Shown: one piece after another, positions 26,401 through 38,400 of the stretch
Position numbering within the stretch: position 1 is the stretch's first letter
How the letters are laid out: every line of letters starts with the position of its first letter
Assembly: GCA_036362985.1 (NCBI GenBank)
Contig: JAYGXS010000001.1
Coordinates: 38,625,184-38,689,183, forward strand
DNA: 64,000 nt
Source of the DNA: Ligula intestinalis
Lineage: Eukaryota; Platyhelminthes; Cestoda; Diphyllobothriidea; Diphyllobothriidae
Direction of reading: 5' to 3'
Program-made: the position numbers and the translations under genes
The notes under the pieces: generated by a model
What the model was told of the DNA's origin: nothing
The model's input: the letters and a program-made list of their open reading frames with translations, nothing else
Database searches by the model: none

Positions 26401-29400
26401 TTTTTCGCCCGTGGCATAAAAATTATCAGGTTCTACCAGGGAAGTGTGTAGTAAATCTCTCAAACTTATGTATTGCCCTCCTTTGAAGAAGAAATAGGGC
26501 GTGGATATTCAGCATCAAAGTATCCTACTGCAGTGCTTATTAAAAATAAAACTTATCAGACACGTTTTCTTGCAACTTGAAAGGCGAAGGACTTCGTTGT
26601 GGCGATCAAAATGTTTGGCGGCTAATTTAAGGGTAAGAGTAACTTTATATAGATGGCTAAAGTTGTCGTTTTCATGAAACTAACGCCAGAAAACCTACAA
26701 TTTATGCAATGGCTCTTATGATCTGGCTACTTTTCGCGATTTTGATAAACATGAATTACGTAGCATCTTTTAGGCATTATTTTGATAAAGCTATTTTATC
26801 TCCTCAATTAGCTTTCGCGATAGGTTTTATTGGTTCCCATAAATAAAATTCTCTCATTTGAAGCAGATATTCAGGATTAAGACACATCCACTTTTGGTAG
26901 CTAGGGCTTATATGGTCCCTCAGAGAGGGCAGGAAAATATGAGCCGGCCGGAATATAGGGATCTTTGCACTAAATTTCCGGGAAAGTGGGGGCCTTGAGG
27001 GTGAATTCCATACGAGCAGTAGATTAGGCGGGCAAATGGACCCAATTGGGATCAAATTGACGGCTCACTGTGAGCCTCGTAGCTCAATGGTAGCGCATTG
27101 GCTGCGCAAAAGCCTTCCCTGCTATATGCGTTCGACAAACACCAAGGCCGACAAATTTTCACAGTTGGGTCAAGTTAATTTTTTAAATCTTCCAAACCCT
27201 CCTAATAATTGAGTGAGCCTAAGAGTCATTCTGATAGAGTCTAAATGATTGCTTAATAAATCCTGCCTGGCAGTTAGCTTACAGTATCTGTAATGGCAAA
27301 TTCCACACGAGGAGTAGGTTGGGCAGGTTAATCGACCCAAGTGTGACTAAATTCACGGTGAGCCTCGTAGCTCAATGGTAGTGTTGGCTGCGCAAAAGCC
27401 TGCCCTAGTGTGCGGGGGTTCGACTGCCACCGAGAACGGGAATTTTTCACCATAAGGGCAACTGAATTTTTCAAATCTGTCAAATCCTCATAATAATGGT
27501 TGAGCTTATGTTTAGAATATCACTTAAGTTTAGGACTAGGTTTAAGGTTGGAGCCTAGCTAGGCGTTAGGGAAACGTTTGGATAAAATCTAGGGTAAAGT
27601 TAAGGGTAAGTATTAATTCTAGGGTTAAATTTAAGATAAGGTTTACGGTTTATGTTAGGGTTAAGACAGGGGCGTGTGTCCCCTTCAGAACCAAGTTCAC
27701 TACTTGGATAGGGAATTTCTATTCCCGTGCTATGTTAAGGTAGCCATATACGTAGCCTTTTTAATAAAATTGTTATTTTTAAGATTATAATGTTTTTAAG
27801 ATCTCTTTTTGTTTTCTCCTTTAGCCGAAACTCTCTTATGGTTAATTTGCTATTTCGATGGATTTTTTTGGTTTCTTTTTTTTCTGCCAAACGAGAAGTA
27901 TCGCAAACTTACGCATATTTTGCAAGTTATGCCACCATCGAATAAAAATTAAAAAAATTGTTGAACGGGCATTAATATTCTCACATTGATTCGCAAATCA
28001 ACTGTGGAGCTAAAACAAAACCTGATCGATTACATGTGGAACGAAGCAAGCAAGAAAGACAAAGGTAATGGAGATAATTATGGACTGCATTTTGACCCAT
28101 TATTTTTAAGTAACATACTTTTTGACAACTAATCGCTGCCTTTCTTTAGCGTATAATATCTTTTTTGCTTGTCGGCCAAATCGTGTATAGAGCCAATTAA
28201 AGGATTTCAATAGGCAGCATGGTGCAGGTTGAAAATGCGTGTTTAGCAAAAGCAACAAGGCGCTGCAGTCTTCAACGTCAATTTTGTATGTAACAATTGG
28301 CCAAAAACCATTGTCACTGTTGGGCTATTGATAAAATTGCAGCAGCGTTTTTTTGGTAGCCCTCTTATAATTCTTTTTGCCATCATTGCAAGCGTTTTTT
28401 TTATAAAGACTGCTAGGGTAGCATCAGTGACACCAAGCAGAAAAGCTCCTTTGCAGACAAAATGAAGCATAATCATTAAAACTTAGGAAGAAGCTATCAC
28501 AGGATGCCAACAGTTTTAGAGTTGTGTTTAAATAAACGGGAGTCGAATTAACCGGACCTATTCTGTCATTATGACTTGCTTTATCAGCAATTTTAGACAC
28601 GATGTTTCATGCGTTACTTACCTTGCCCACGCACACATACACATACACACAGAGCGGGTACAATGAAAAAGAAAAACGAAGCAGATCACGGGGGCATGGT
28701 CCTATTTACTGACAAAGTTCCTATGAAACAGGTTGTATCGGTCGCACGAGTCAGCAATTGTCCAAAAGAATACAGGATCACCTCCCAACATGGCTGATCA
28801 AAGGTGAAATCAGGAGAATAAACAGCGTTATTATTGCTCAAATTGTTGATTCCGGACATCGTATGGACCCCAACGAAGCCTTCATGGTGATTTATAATGG
28901 CCCAACAAACTACCCAAAGTCCCTGAGTCAGCGCCTGCTAGCAACAGCAAAAGCGACCGCTATCAGGCTGAGGAAGCCAGCGTTCTGTGCACAAAAGGAT
29001 CTCCCATAAACTCCACGTCTGGCATGGCCTACGGCCACTTAGCTGCATGTACTCATCCGCGCTCCCTTGGTCCCCCTCTCTCCCCCTTCCCCTCCGATTC
29101 CCACGACTCGCCAGCAAGAAAAGACGACATTTTTGACCACCTGTTTAACTTATATCTCATTCCCATTTGAAAGCCTACGTACGCTCGCTAACTAATCTTC
29201 TGAAACGCTAAAGTGCCCAACCCAACTACGCGTGCCACGCACGAGCTGGTTCACAACTGTACGTTATTCATGCGTCGATAGAAAGATCTTGGATGCAAAA
29301 CATGGTAATACCGCTAAATCTATTGGGAAGAAGCCACGCCAGCCTGACTATCAGTCCTGAACAGAACCGAGTCATATAATCAATTTAAAACTTGCAGTTT

Positions 29401-32400
29401 TTAGTTTTCGTGTGTGCAGTCAATTGCGAACTGGCGAAGTTGCCACATCTGACTTTGAAGTTCTGGAAGCATAGCCGACTATGGATAAATCAACGCACCA
29501 ACCGGAACCTTTTCTCGAAAACTAACCAAGCATAACTCGTTACTGTAACTTAGAATAGTTTGGTGGAAAATGCATCAGTTCTTAATTGCTAACTGATGTG
29601 TTACTGCCTTAAAGTACTGAAAAGCGTAATTACACAGACAATAAACATCCGTACTCAGTCCAGTAATCAAAATAGATTAAAGGACGCCGCTCAATCGCAT
29701 CTTTTAAATAGTTTTATCTAAAAATAGCAAATAAAGCCCTAGTGTGAATTGTAAATTGTGAACGCCACGTGCCCGTCTTAAAGTACACAGGCAACTTACC
29801 CTGGGTTGCATTCTAACCGAGTTTTGCAAAATAAGATCCACCCATAAAAACACGAGGCTAGGATAATCTTAGCACTCCCTTTATGCAAAGGCAGACGTCT
29901 TAAACCAGAGATTCCGGGAGACTGAAGATGTCCCATTCTGGCCTACAGGCAAAAGGACTTAGCAAATGCCAATAGCACGGCGTCACTTCTAATTTAGATA
30001 TGCCATAATATCGTATTTTTGCAAAAATGCTTTTTGTATTCTCATGTTTACCCGCTTAAGCAATAAGCTTCGTCTTCATGACAGTTTTTTGTGACGTAAT
30101 GTTCCGTGACCTTGGTTTTCTGGTTTAAAACACAACTACATATCATAAAAAGGATACTGTGTTCTAAAGAAAGATATTTTTTAGAGAGTTGAGCTTCAAT
30201 CATCATAAAGCTTCGTAATAGGTGTAGACTACTTCTAACTCTGAGGTAGTCTTAAAAACAAAATACTTTGTCTTCGCAGACAGCTCAATAACCAAGTCTG
30301 GCGAAAAAGAGCTAAGTTAATGTCATTTGCCCACCTAAAAGACTTTCGGCTAAACCAAAATTAGCCTGAAAGAACAAACTTTGTTCCAAAGGTCACTCTT
30401 TCTGAAGTGTTTATTGGAACACGCCTTTTGGTTTAAATCGGCAAAGAGTTTACTGTAGTCCGAAAAAACAGCATGTCCTTATATCGCCAAACGCTAGATC
30501 AACTTCACTAAGCCCTGATTCTGACGGAACTGTTAATTCTGTATATAGAGATAATGTCGGAAGAATTCTGCTATCAGACTTGTTAAGCGAGGTAGGTAAC
30601 AAAAATCGAAATGACCAAATTGAATTTGACAGGGTAGTGCGCTTTTTAAACATGAACATTTGTTCAGGTGGAGATATCTGAATTTCACCGAGCTTATTCT
30701 GCCAATTTTGAAATATTTTTCTCCTCCTAAGGCTTATGCACGAGTTTTTGAAGTTGCCGCGACTGCGTTTTCTTGACGTATGCTACATAAACCGTAACCC
30801 TGTAGGTACTTGTTAGTGTAATAAGAGAACTGTAAAAAAGGCCATTTGAAATCAGGAAAAAGGTTACTTTTAATGGTAGTTGCAGTAACTAACAAAATAA
30901 AATATACATAAATGAAATGGGTGGTCGAAAACCAAAACATATTGCTCATAGTTCTGGGCACTAGAAGCCGTGCAGGAGTTCATCCTCAGGGATAGCAGTA
31001 GCAACAAAAAGGCAGCAGCTATAGTTGCTGAGAACCAATGAATTATCAGGGATGTAGGTCTGTAGGTGACTGGGCAGGGCTTCATACGCCAGCGCCAAAT
31101 CGATTTATTGAGCTTTCATCGGTTCATCGGGTTACACAGGTCTGAGTGCCCATGGGTCATAATCAAATACCTTACTACGGAGTACGATTAATCAGAGCAG
31201 TTTTGAATAGTTCTGTCACCCGCGATTTCCACACAAAATAAACGCAAATACACTTACTTTTTCTCCTCTATCTGCAGTTCCAGGAGTGCTTTCAGGTTTT
31301 CATTCTTGTGAAGCAGCTGTTTTACCTCGTATTTTAGTCCGTTGTATTCCTCAAGCTGAAATAGTAATGGGTTGCTTAGAGCCATATAATTGGACCATAT
31401 AATTGCAACCAGTGTAGTGCGCGTGTTCTACACCACGCTTTCTGCAAGTGAAATCTAAATCAGAATGCTTAAAAGAAGCCAAAAAAATTAAGATATTTTT
31501 CATTGAACAAAATTATAAAAAAGATGGGCGGCCTTGGCGTGATTTGAACCTATGCCAGCAAGGGGAAGGCTTTAGTACAGCCACCGCTCCAGTCAACTGA
31601 GCCACGGGCTCCCCACAGGGAGCCGTGAGTTTAATTATGCTTGAGTAAACTTACCCGCCCAGTATGTGACTGAAATCAAGGCTCCCGGTCGGGGACCCGT
31701 AACTCAGTTAGCTAGATCGCTGGCTGTAAGAAAGCCTTCCATTCGCTGGTGTGAGTCCGAATCTGACTGAGGCTGCCAAATTCTGCACAATTGAGTCAAA
31801 TGGATCATTCAAATTTACCCACACTTCCCTCCCCACTATTAATTAAGATACAATAACAATTTTTTTCCAAAGCCAGTTCGTATTCTTCGAGGAATTCAAC
31901 GGATCTATAAGAAGGTGCCCCAAAAAGTCTAGGAAGGGCAGGTATGGACGTTCCTTGTGGATAGTTAATTTCTTAAGAAAGTAATCGCTAAACGAGAGTA
32001 AACCAGTCTGACTGAAAATCAATGAACATTCGGCCTGACGTCCACCAGTCGCTATGCGATAACTGAATTATATTCATTGAACTGCCAACCCCAGACAGTA
32101 ATAAAGGCTAATATTAGAGGCTATGCGAAGCACCATACTGGACTTTGTTCCAAATATTCACCTACAATTTCGGTTCGCCTTCTTATAAACCTTAGTTGAG
32201 ACTAGTGTATACCAAGTTAGTGATTATTTTTCTGAGAAAATTTAAAGGCAGCAATTTAAAAACTGGAATATATACAAGAAGGTGAAAAGTGGATGTGGGG
32301 CGATCCAATGCTAAACTGATGCTATCGCAGACGTGTCATGCAGCTGCAAAATATCGGTAAAGACACGTGCCTGGATTTTTAGCTAATACCTGCGTAACTA

Positions 32401-35400
32401 ATGTTGTGCTTCAGCTAATTTCAATAGACGGCGCCTATAACACCAAATAAAACGGAGCATTTTTAGGCAACAGAAGCTTGTGTAGCCCCACTCATTTATC
32501 CCTACAAACTGCATGTTTTCCTACGAAAACGGTGTTTATCGGATTTTATGGGCGGGAAATTGGTACACGCAGTGCAATATACTTTAATAAAAGCTAAATG
32601 CATTTAATTTTACTGTATTTAGAAGTGTTGTTAATTTACATCTATAGATTTTCTCAATCTGTATTACCATTCAACTTATTGCAAAAAAATCCGATTATAA
32701 AACTGCAGGTTTCTTAAATTTCCCGAAATTCAAATGGTGGTAAGGACGTCGTCTACTTCAACTTACCTGTGGTCCAAATTACCGTTCAGGAGTACGATTA
32801 GTCTAGTGCATTGCGCGAAGCGCCGCGCACACCTTCAATTTACATGCGAAACAACTTACTCCTAGCGGCCGCGGGAAGCAACTTCGACTACATTTTTTTC
32901 ACTTTACGTTTACTTATACAAATTTCCTTCTCTGCCTATCCAATTTCCCACCCCACAAAACTCTATAACCACCGTTTTTGCTGGACAAATGCTGGGACTA
33001 GGGGTGTATGAGTGGGACTACATAAGCTACTTTTGCCCATTTTTATCTACATGGTTATTAGGCCTGAATGGGACTCAACTCCTCCGGGCTCTCATTGTTA
33101 TATTTTCCAAAGCAAAAAAAACAAAATAACAAAAAACCACTACTGACCTGCTGTTCCTGCTCCATTGTCTTGCGTCGAAGTTCAACGAGTTCATGACTCT
33201 TCAGTTGCAGAACGATATTCAGACTGTTTATTTCCTCTTCCAGTTTCTTCGACTAAAAAAAACAGCAACAGTGTGGTCAAGGGAGGTAGAGTTTGCATGA
33301 AAATTCTGCACACATCGAGGAACGTAAATCCGCCTCTTTTGGAGTGGGGGTAAAGCCGTACCGCAATTTTGGCGTCAGTTCGCCCGAGGACTTGCGCCAT
33401 AAAAATAAACATTTACGAGGACTACTCGATTAGTTCTCTTCAACTGCCGTCCTTGTTTGCATTATATGCGTTCGAAGTTCACTCCAGTCCTGTTTTGCAT
33501 ATGTACTGAAGGATATCCAGCTCAAAACTAAAGGTAAATTTTAATAAGTTTTCTGATGCAGTTTTCTCCGTTAACCGCGGAGGCTCGCCCCTCAGTTCCC
33601 TCCAGACGTATACAAAATTTTCAAGACAGTTGACCTCTTAAATGTGCTTGAAAATCACGTCTTATCTTGTGTTTGTGCCAATCAACATTTTTGTAGGTTT
33701 TCATTCTCTTTGGATGAAACGAATTTATAAAACTGTAGACAGTGGATGTTTAAAAGTATATCGTAACTTCGTCCGCCTGTTCACAATGAGCTCTCCCTCA
33801 ACAAGGGCAAACGACGGGAGTCATAAATCAAACGGGTTTTGGCTAGAGTCAGGCTGAGGGACAACATAGTATGCCGCGTCTCTTACAGATGTTTTCAGCA
33901 TGTAAGAGTATCACCCAATGATATTCGACGAGTATAGGTTGTAGTGGGAAGGTCGAAAACGCTGCTTCAAGGCCACAAGAGCGTGAAAAACCACTTGAAG
34001 GTTTTGCCAAGCACATTTCCAACATTTCAAAAACACATCTATGCAAAGTAAGCTCGTTTGAAAGAACGCCACGAAGCATATACATCAAGATTAGTATGGG
34101 AAAACCAACGACGCGGGAAAATTACCGTTCTCTGTAAGCTGCCAATGCTCAGGAAACGTGTTAAAAGGAAAAACCCTGGCAATCCCTAGAGAATGAATAG
34201 ATGGAAGGGGAAAAACCCAAAAGAGCGGGTATTGTCAGTTTTGTTGGTTAGTACATAATTATAAGCAGCCCATAGTGGATTGGACTGCGCAATTTCTGGC
34301 CGGTAGAAGCCATCATTAACTGATAGATTTGCACACTTACGTTGTTTAAGCCAACCCTGGAGCGGAAGAATGAAAACTTTTCACTCAGATTTAGCGAAGG
34401 CATGGGCAAATTTCATTTGGAAATGACACCTGAATGTTGCTCAAAATAAAACAATGGGGACAAGTTCATTTTCGGTACGATAAAGGGCATTAGATTGTCT
34501 AACAATATAGTTTTCGAATGATTGGCCGCTTTTCTAACCACATCTATGATAAGGGTGAAAGTAATAACACCCCTTATCTGGTCAAAGGATGAAGATGAAT
34601 TGTTATGGTTACCAATGACAGCGCGTTGCTTTAATTTTAATTCAATTCTTCATTCTTGCTTGCGGTTTTATATACGAGCCCCATTCATCTTTAACTTAAT
34701 TTATGACCTCGGGCCAATGCACACAATTGCAGGGTTCATTTCTAGACAGCAAAACGTGACTTCTGGCCTACTCGTTTAAAATCTCAAGTCCGCTGCGTAA
34801 CTTCAGACCTTGCAATGATTAATTTCCTGCGTTTTATCAATGTTGTTCTTCGTCATTTTGAAGAGAAATTTTTGGTGAGGGCAAAGAAACTTTACCTTCT
34901 AATTGCACCGCAAGAATAAATACCTAAAATATGGGAACATGCTTTGCCCACTAAAATACTGAACACGAAGAGTAAGCAAACGATATTTCGTATCAGTGAT
35001 AGACACGGATATCAGTAATACACATTAAGCGTTCTTAGGAAAATAAGGCAGGCCATTTTGCCACCATTGGAAAGTCAAAAGGTGAATGGTGGACGGTAGA
35101 GAGGGTGAGGTCAACCATGTTAAACACCTTCCGAGGCATATTTGTCGCTCTAAAAGTATCCTGATGTGCTATTAGTTGCGGCCAAGAAAGCTGCCGACTC
35201 ACCGGATAACCCAGTCTTCTTGACACACGTTGATGAACGTTCACCTGACCGCTAACGGGACTCATCTGTCACGCTCTGTCTTGGGGCTCACCAAAGGCCC
35301 TGAGAGCCGTAACTGTTGGTCGTATAGGTACATAATATATCCAGCAAAAAGAGGGACGCCCCTTGAGTCTGGGTATGACTGGCTGACGACGGCGAATAAG

Positions 35401-38400
35401 CCAGAAATGGCCATTCCAGTCTCTCTTGTCTTTGCCGGCAATACTATCTGCCAGTCTTCTTGATCAACACTGTGTGTGCATGTGGATCGCGACTGGCTGG
35501 AGGACTGAGATTCAGGCTAAATAACTCCCTCTTGCTGCAGCCTCTATGGCAGTCTGATTCAAATTTGCGATCCGAGCCACCCTCTTGACTCTGCGAAATC
35601 CTAATTTATACAGCAGGTCCGCATCGTTCGCGGTGCGCGTATACGGGTTATTTAACTCTGCGCTCGAGTCTGTCTTTAGAAATCCTGACTCTGCCACCCA
35701 TACGGTTTCCAAATGATAGGCGAATGGTCAAATAGAAGATTTCGGATGATCTAAAGGATGAACCCGCACCCACCCTTTCTAGAAGGATATGGACCTCCCC
35801 GCAGCCTACAAAATCCTACGCCATTACGAACCGAACTTAGGATTTGCAAACAAAGACGGCCGCATGACGAAACCACCGGAAATGGGAAAAGGATTGCGAG
35901 CATCCTCTACCGTAGGGACGGAATACAACACTAATTGCCGTCAAGTTATGCCAAAGTCCACACGGAGGGTCAAGCAGCGAGCGCAGGAAATCCGATCAGC
36001 CCATGGCCAATACAAACAGCCACAGCTTTGAATTGCTGATCGATAAAGTCAGTTCACGCTTGGACAAAGGACAGCCAGCCCAGCTGTCCAAAACGTCAGC
36101 GAACATGCAAACACCTTCCGGTGAGCACACTATGATCTTTGATTTGAATCCCAGAATGCTGACTTTTGCAAACCTAAAATTGAACGGTTTATTTTACAGT
36201 TTATTTTTTTTATTTTTAACAATGGAACAATTAACAAAAGCCCTTCGATGCCACAAAGCATTGGCGAGAAATAATCTACCCTTACGAATAACTCACGATA
36301 ATTTTCAATCAAGTTTAGAATGAATTCCCCTAGAAAGAGGGATTATTTTTGTTGGACAAAAAGGTGGGGAGCTATTCTGGCAAACCATGATTCCCAGATC
36401 ACCCCACGCAGGACGCTTTAGTTATCGGGCAGGCCAATATAGTCCCCAAATTGATCTCAAAAAGTAGATCGGGGATATTATTCACGAGATTCATTTGCCC
36501 GCAAAAGCTTTGATGTTTAGTCTACCAATAGAGTTTTGTATAGATCCAGACCAAACCATTAACTGGGCTCACAAACAATCTCTATCAAAATGAGGTTTAT
36601 TTAAAAAATCTAAATGGCGTATCTACTTACCCAAGACCAGCCGGAGAGTCCGAGAAAAAAAACCAAACTGGTTTTCCCCGGGCTTTTATGTTCTTTAGGC
36701 TGCTGAATACCGGCGCAAAAACCGTCATTTTTAAGAGCACTTCATTAGACCTACAGACTGCGAACATTATCGAGCTAATATTTGGCGAACGCACTTTCAT
36801 TGACCAAAAAACTCAGCTGTGAATTGCTGAAGGTGGCACAATCGTCATGGAACCTGTACCAAACAACTGTGGCCGCGACAATAATCGGTACTTGGCAACA
36901 GTGTGATTTCAGATACCTTGGTCCACTGACCCCTGTGCAAACAACCCGGACACTGTGCTGAAGAAAGAAATTTAGCCGTTTGTACAGCGACGGTTGCGGC
37001 TGTTGTTTTCGTGAGGATCCATGACTGAAAAAGCCTGTATCTACTCGAAGGACAAAATCAGTTCAGTCCTTAAGTCGGCAACAACGGGGACGATGCAAGA
37101 GGACAAAGCCAAACACAGCGGGCGTGCTACACCCACGCATTTTGGCACATGGCCAACGCAAACGCGTCTGTGCATTCCCAACGGCCTCTAGCTCGCGTTC
37201 GACCTATTTGAAGGATAGCTAAAGACAAAGACTCCGAAACTATTGTTAATGATTCAGAACAGCATTTGGCGAGTGTTCACTTTCGGTAAATTCTCCTCAG
37301 GCCATGCATTTACATGGGAGGTTTAAATTTAAACGACCGATCTATCGTCTTTCCTTACAAGCGGGAGCCAATCAGAACACGAAAAGATGCAGGCAGTTAC
37401 TTAACTGTAGGCCATGCTAAGTTCGGGGCTTGCAGGAGGCTCTTTTGCGTGCACAGAACTGACTTCCTCAACCGGATCGTGGTTGCTTCTGCTGCTGCTA
37501 ACAGGCGCTGACCCAGGGACTTTAGGTAGTTTGGCGGGACCTTGTTAATTGCCTTAAAGGCTTCACTGGGGTCCACATTATGTCCGGAGTTAACCATGTG
37601 TGCAAAGATGGAGCTTTTGATGTTTCTGACTTCACCTTTGACCAGCCATTCAGGGAGCTGCTCCCGTGTTCTTTTGGATACGCGCCGACACGTGCGACCG
37701 ATATAACCTACTGCACAGGAGCAAGTAACTGAGTAGATGCACATAGAAGTGGTCTGAGCTGGCAGCCCATCCTTACCTTCACCGTGCAAGACTGGGTGGA
37801 TTGAGAATAACACCTGAACTTTCGCTGCTAGGAAGGTTTTTGCTATGGCTTCGTTGAGGCTTCTGCTTAAGATTTCGCTTGCTGCATCCTAAAGATAAGG
37901 ATAGGCTGCCAGCTCAGACCACTTATAAGTGTATCTACTTATTTACTTGCACTTATCCAAAATAAGAAGGGAACACCTCCCAGCATGGTTAGCCAAAGGT
38001 GAAATCAAAAGCATCAACAGTTCTATCCTTGCCCACATGGTTGACTCCGGACATCATGTGGACCCCAGTGAAGCCTTTAAGGTAATTAACAAGGTCCCGC
38101 CAAACTACCTAAAGTCCCTGGGTCAGCGCCTGTTAGCAGCAACAGAAGCAACCACGATCCGGTTGAGGAAGTCGGTTCTGTGCACGCAAAAGAGCCTCCT
38201 GCAAGCCCCGAACTTGGCATGGCCAACAATTACGTAACTGCCTGCATCTTTTCGTGTTCTGATTGGCTCCCGCTTGTAGGGAAAGACGATAGATCGGTCG
38301 TTTAAATTTAAACCTCCCATGTAAATGTATGGCCTCAGGAGAATTTACCGAAAGTGTACACTCGCCAAATGCTGTTCTGAATTAGCTAAAGAGAATTTTG

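Larger units (their letters stand above)
37258..38390. mobile_element. Head-to-head pair of truncated PLEs (family A)
   Basis: Left copy on the minus strand (37258 to about 37892), right copy on the plus strand (about 37893-38390), nearly identical in the shared 3' half. The outer ends match as inverted repeats: 37259-37340 against 38300-38384, including TTTAAATTTAAAC and the hammerhead at each end. The junction is near 37890, where the left copy's coding sequence stops and AAGATAAGGATAGGCTGCCAGCTCAGACC of the right copy begins. Confidence 0.88.

Noticed and set aside
28626..28651. CA-rich repeat as a regulatory or recombination signal
   Set aside because: A short (CACACATACACA) microsatellite with no further context.
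31685..31760. Possible tRNA gene (A and B boxes)
   Set aside because: Acceptor stem does not pair and the same sequence with long non-tRNA flanks recurs at 11.1, 27.1, 27.4 and 48.2 kb, so it is a SINE. The same reasoning applies at 52.1 and 62.2 kb.
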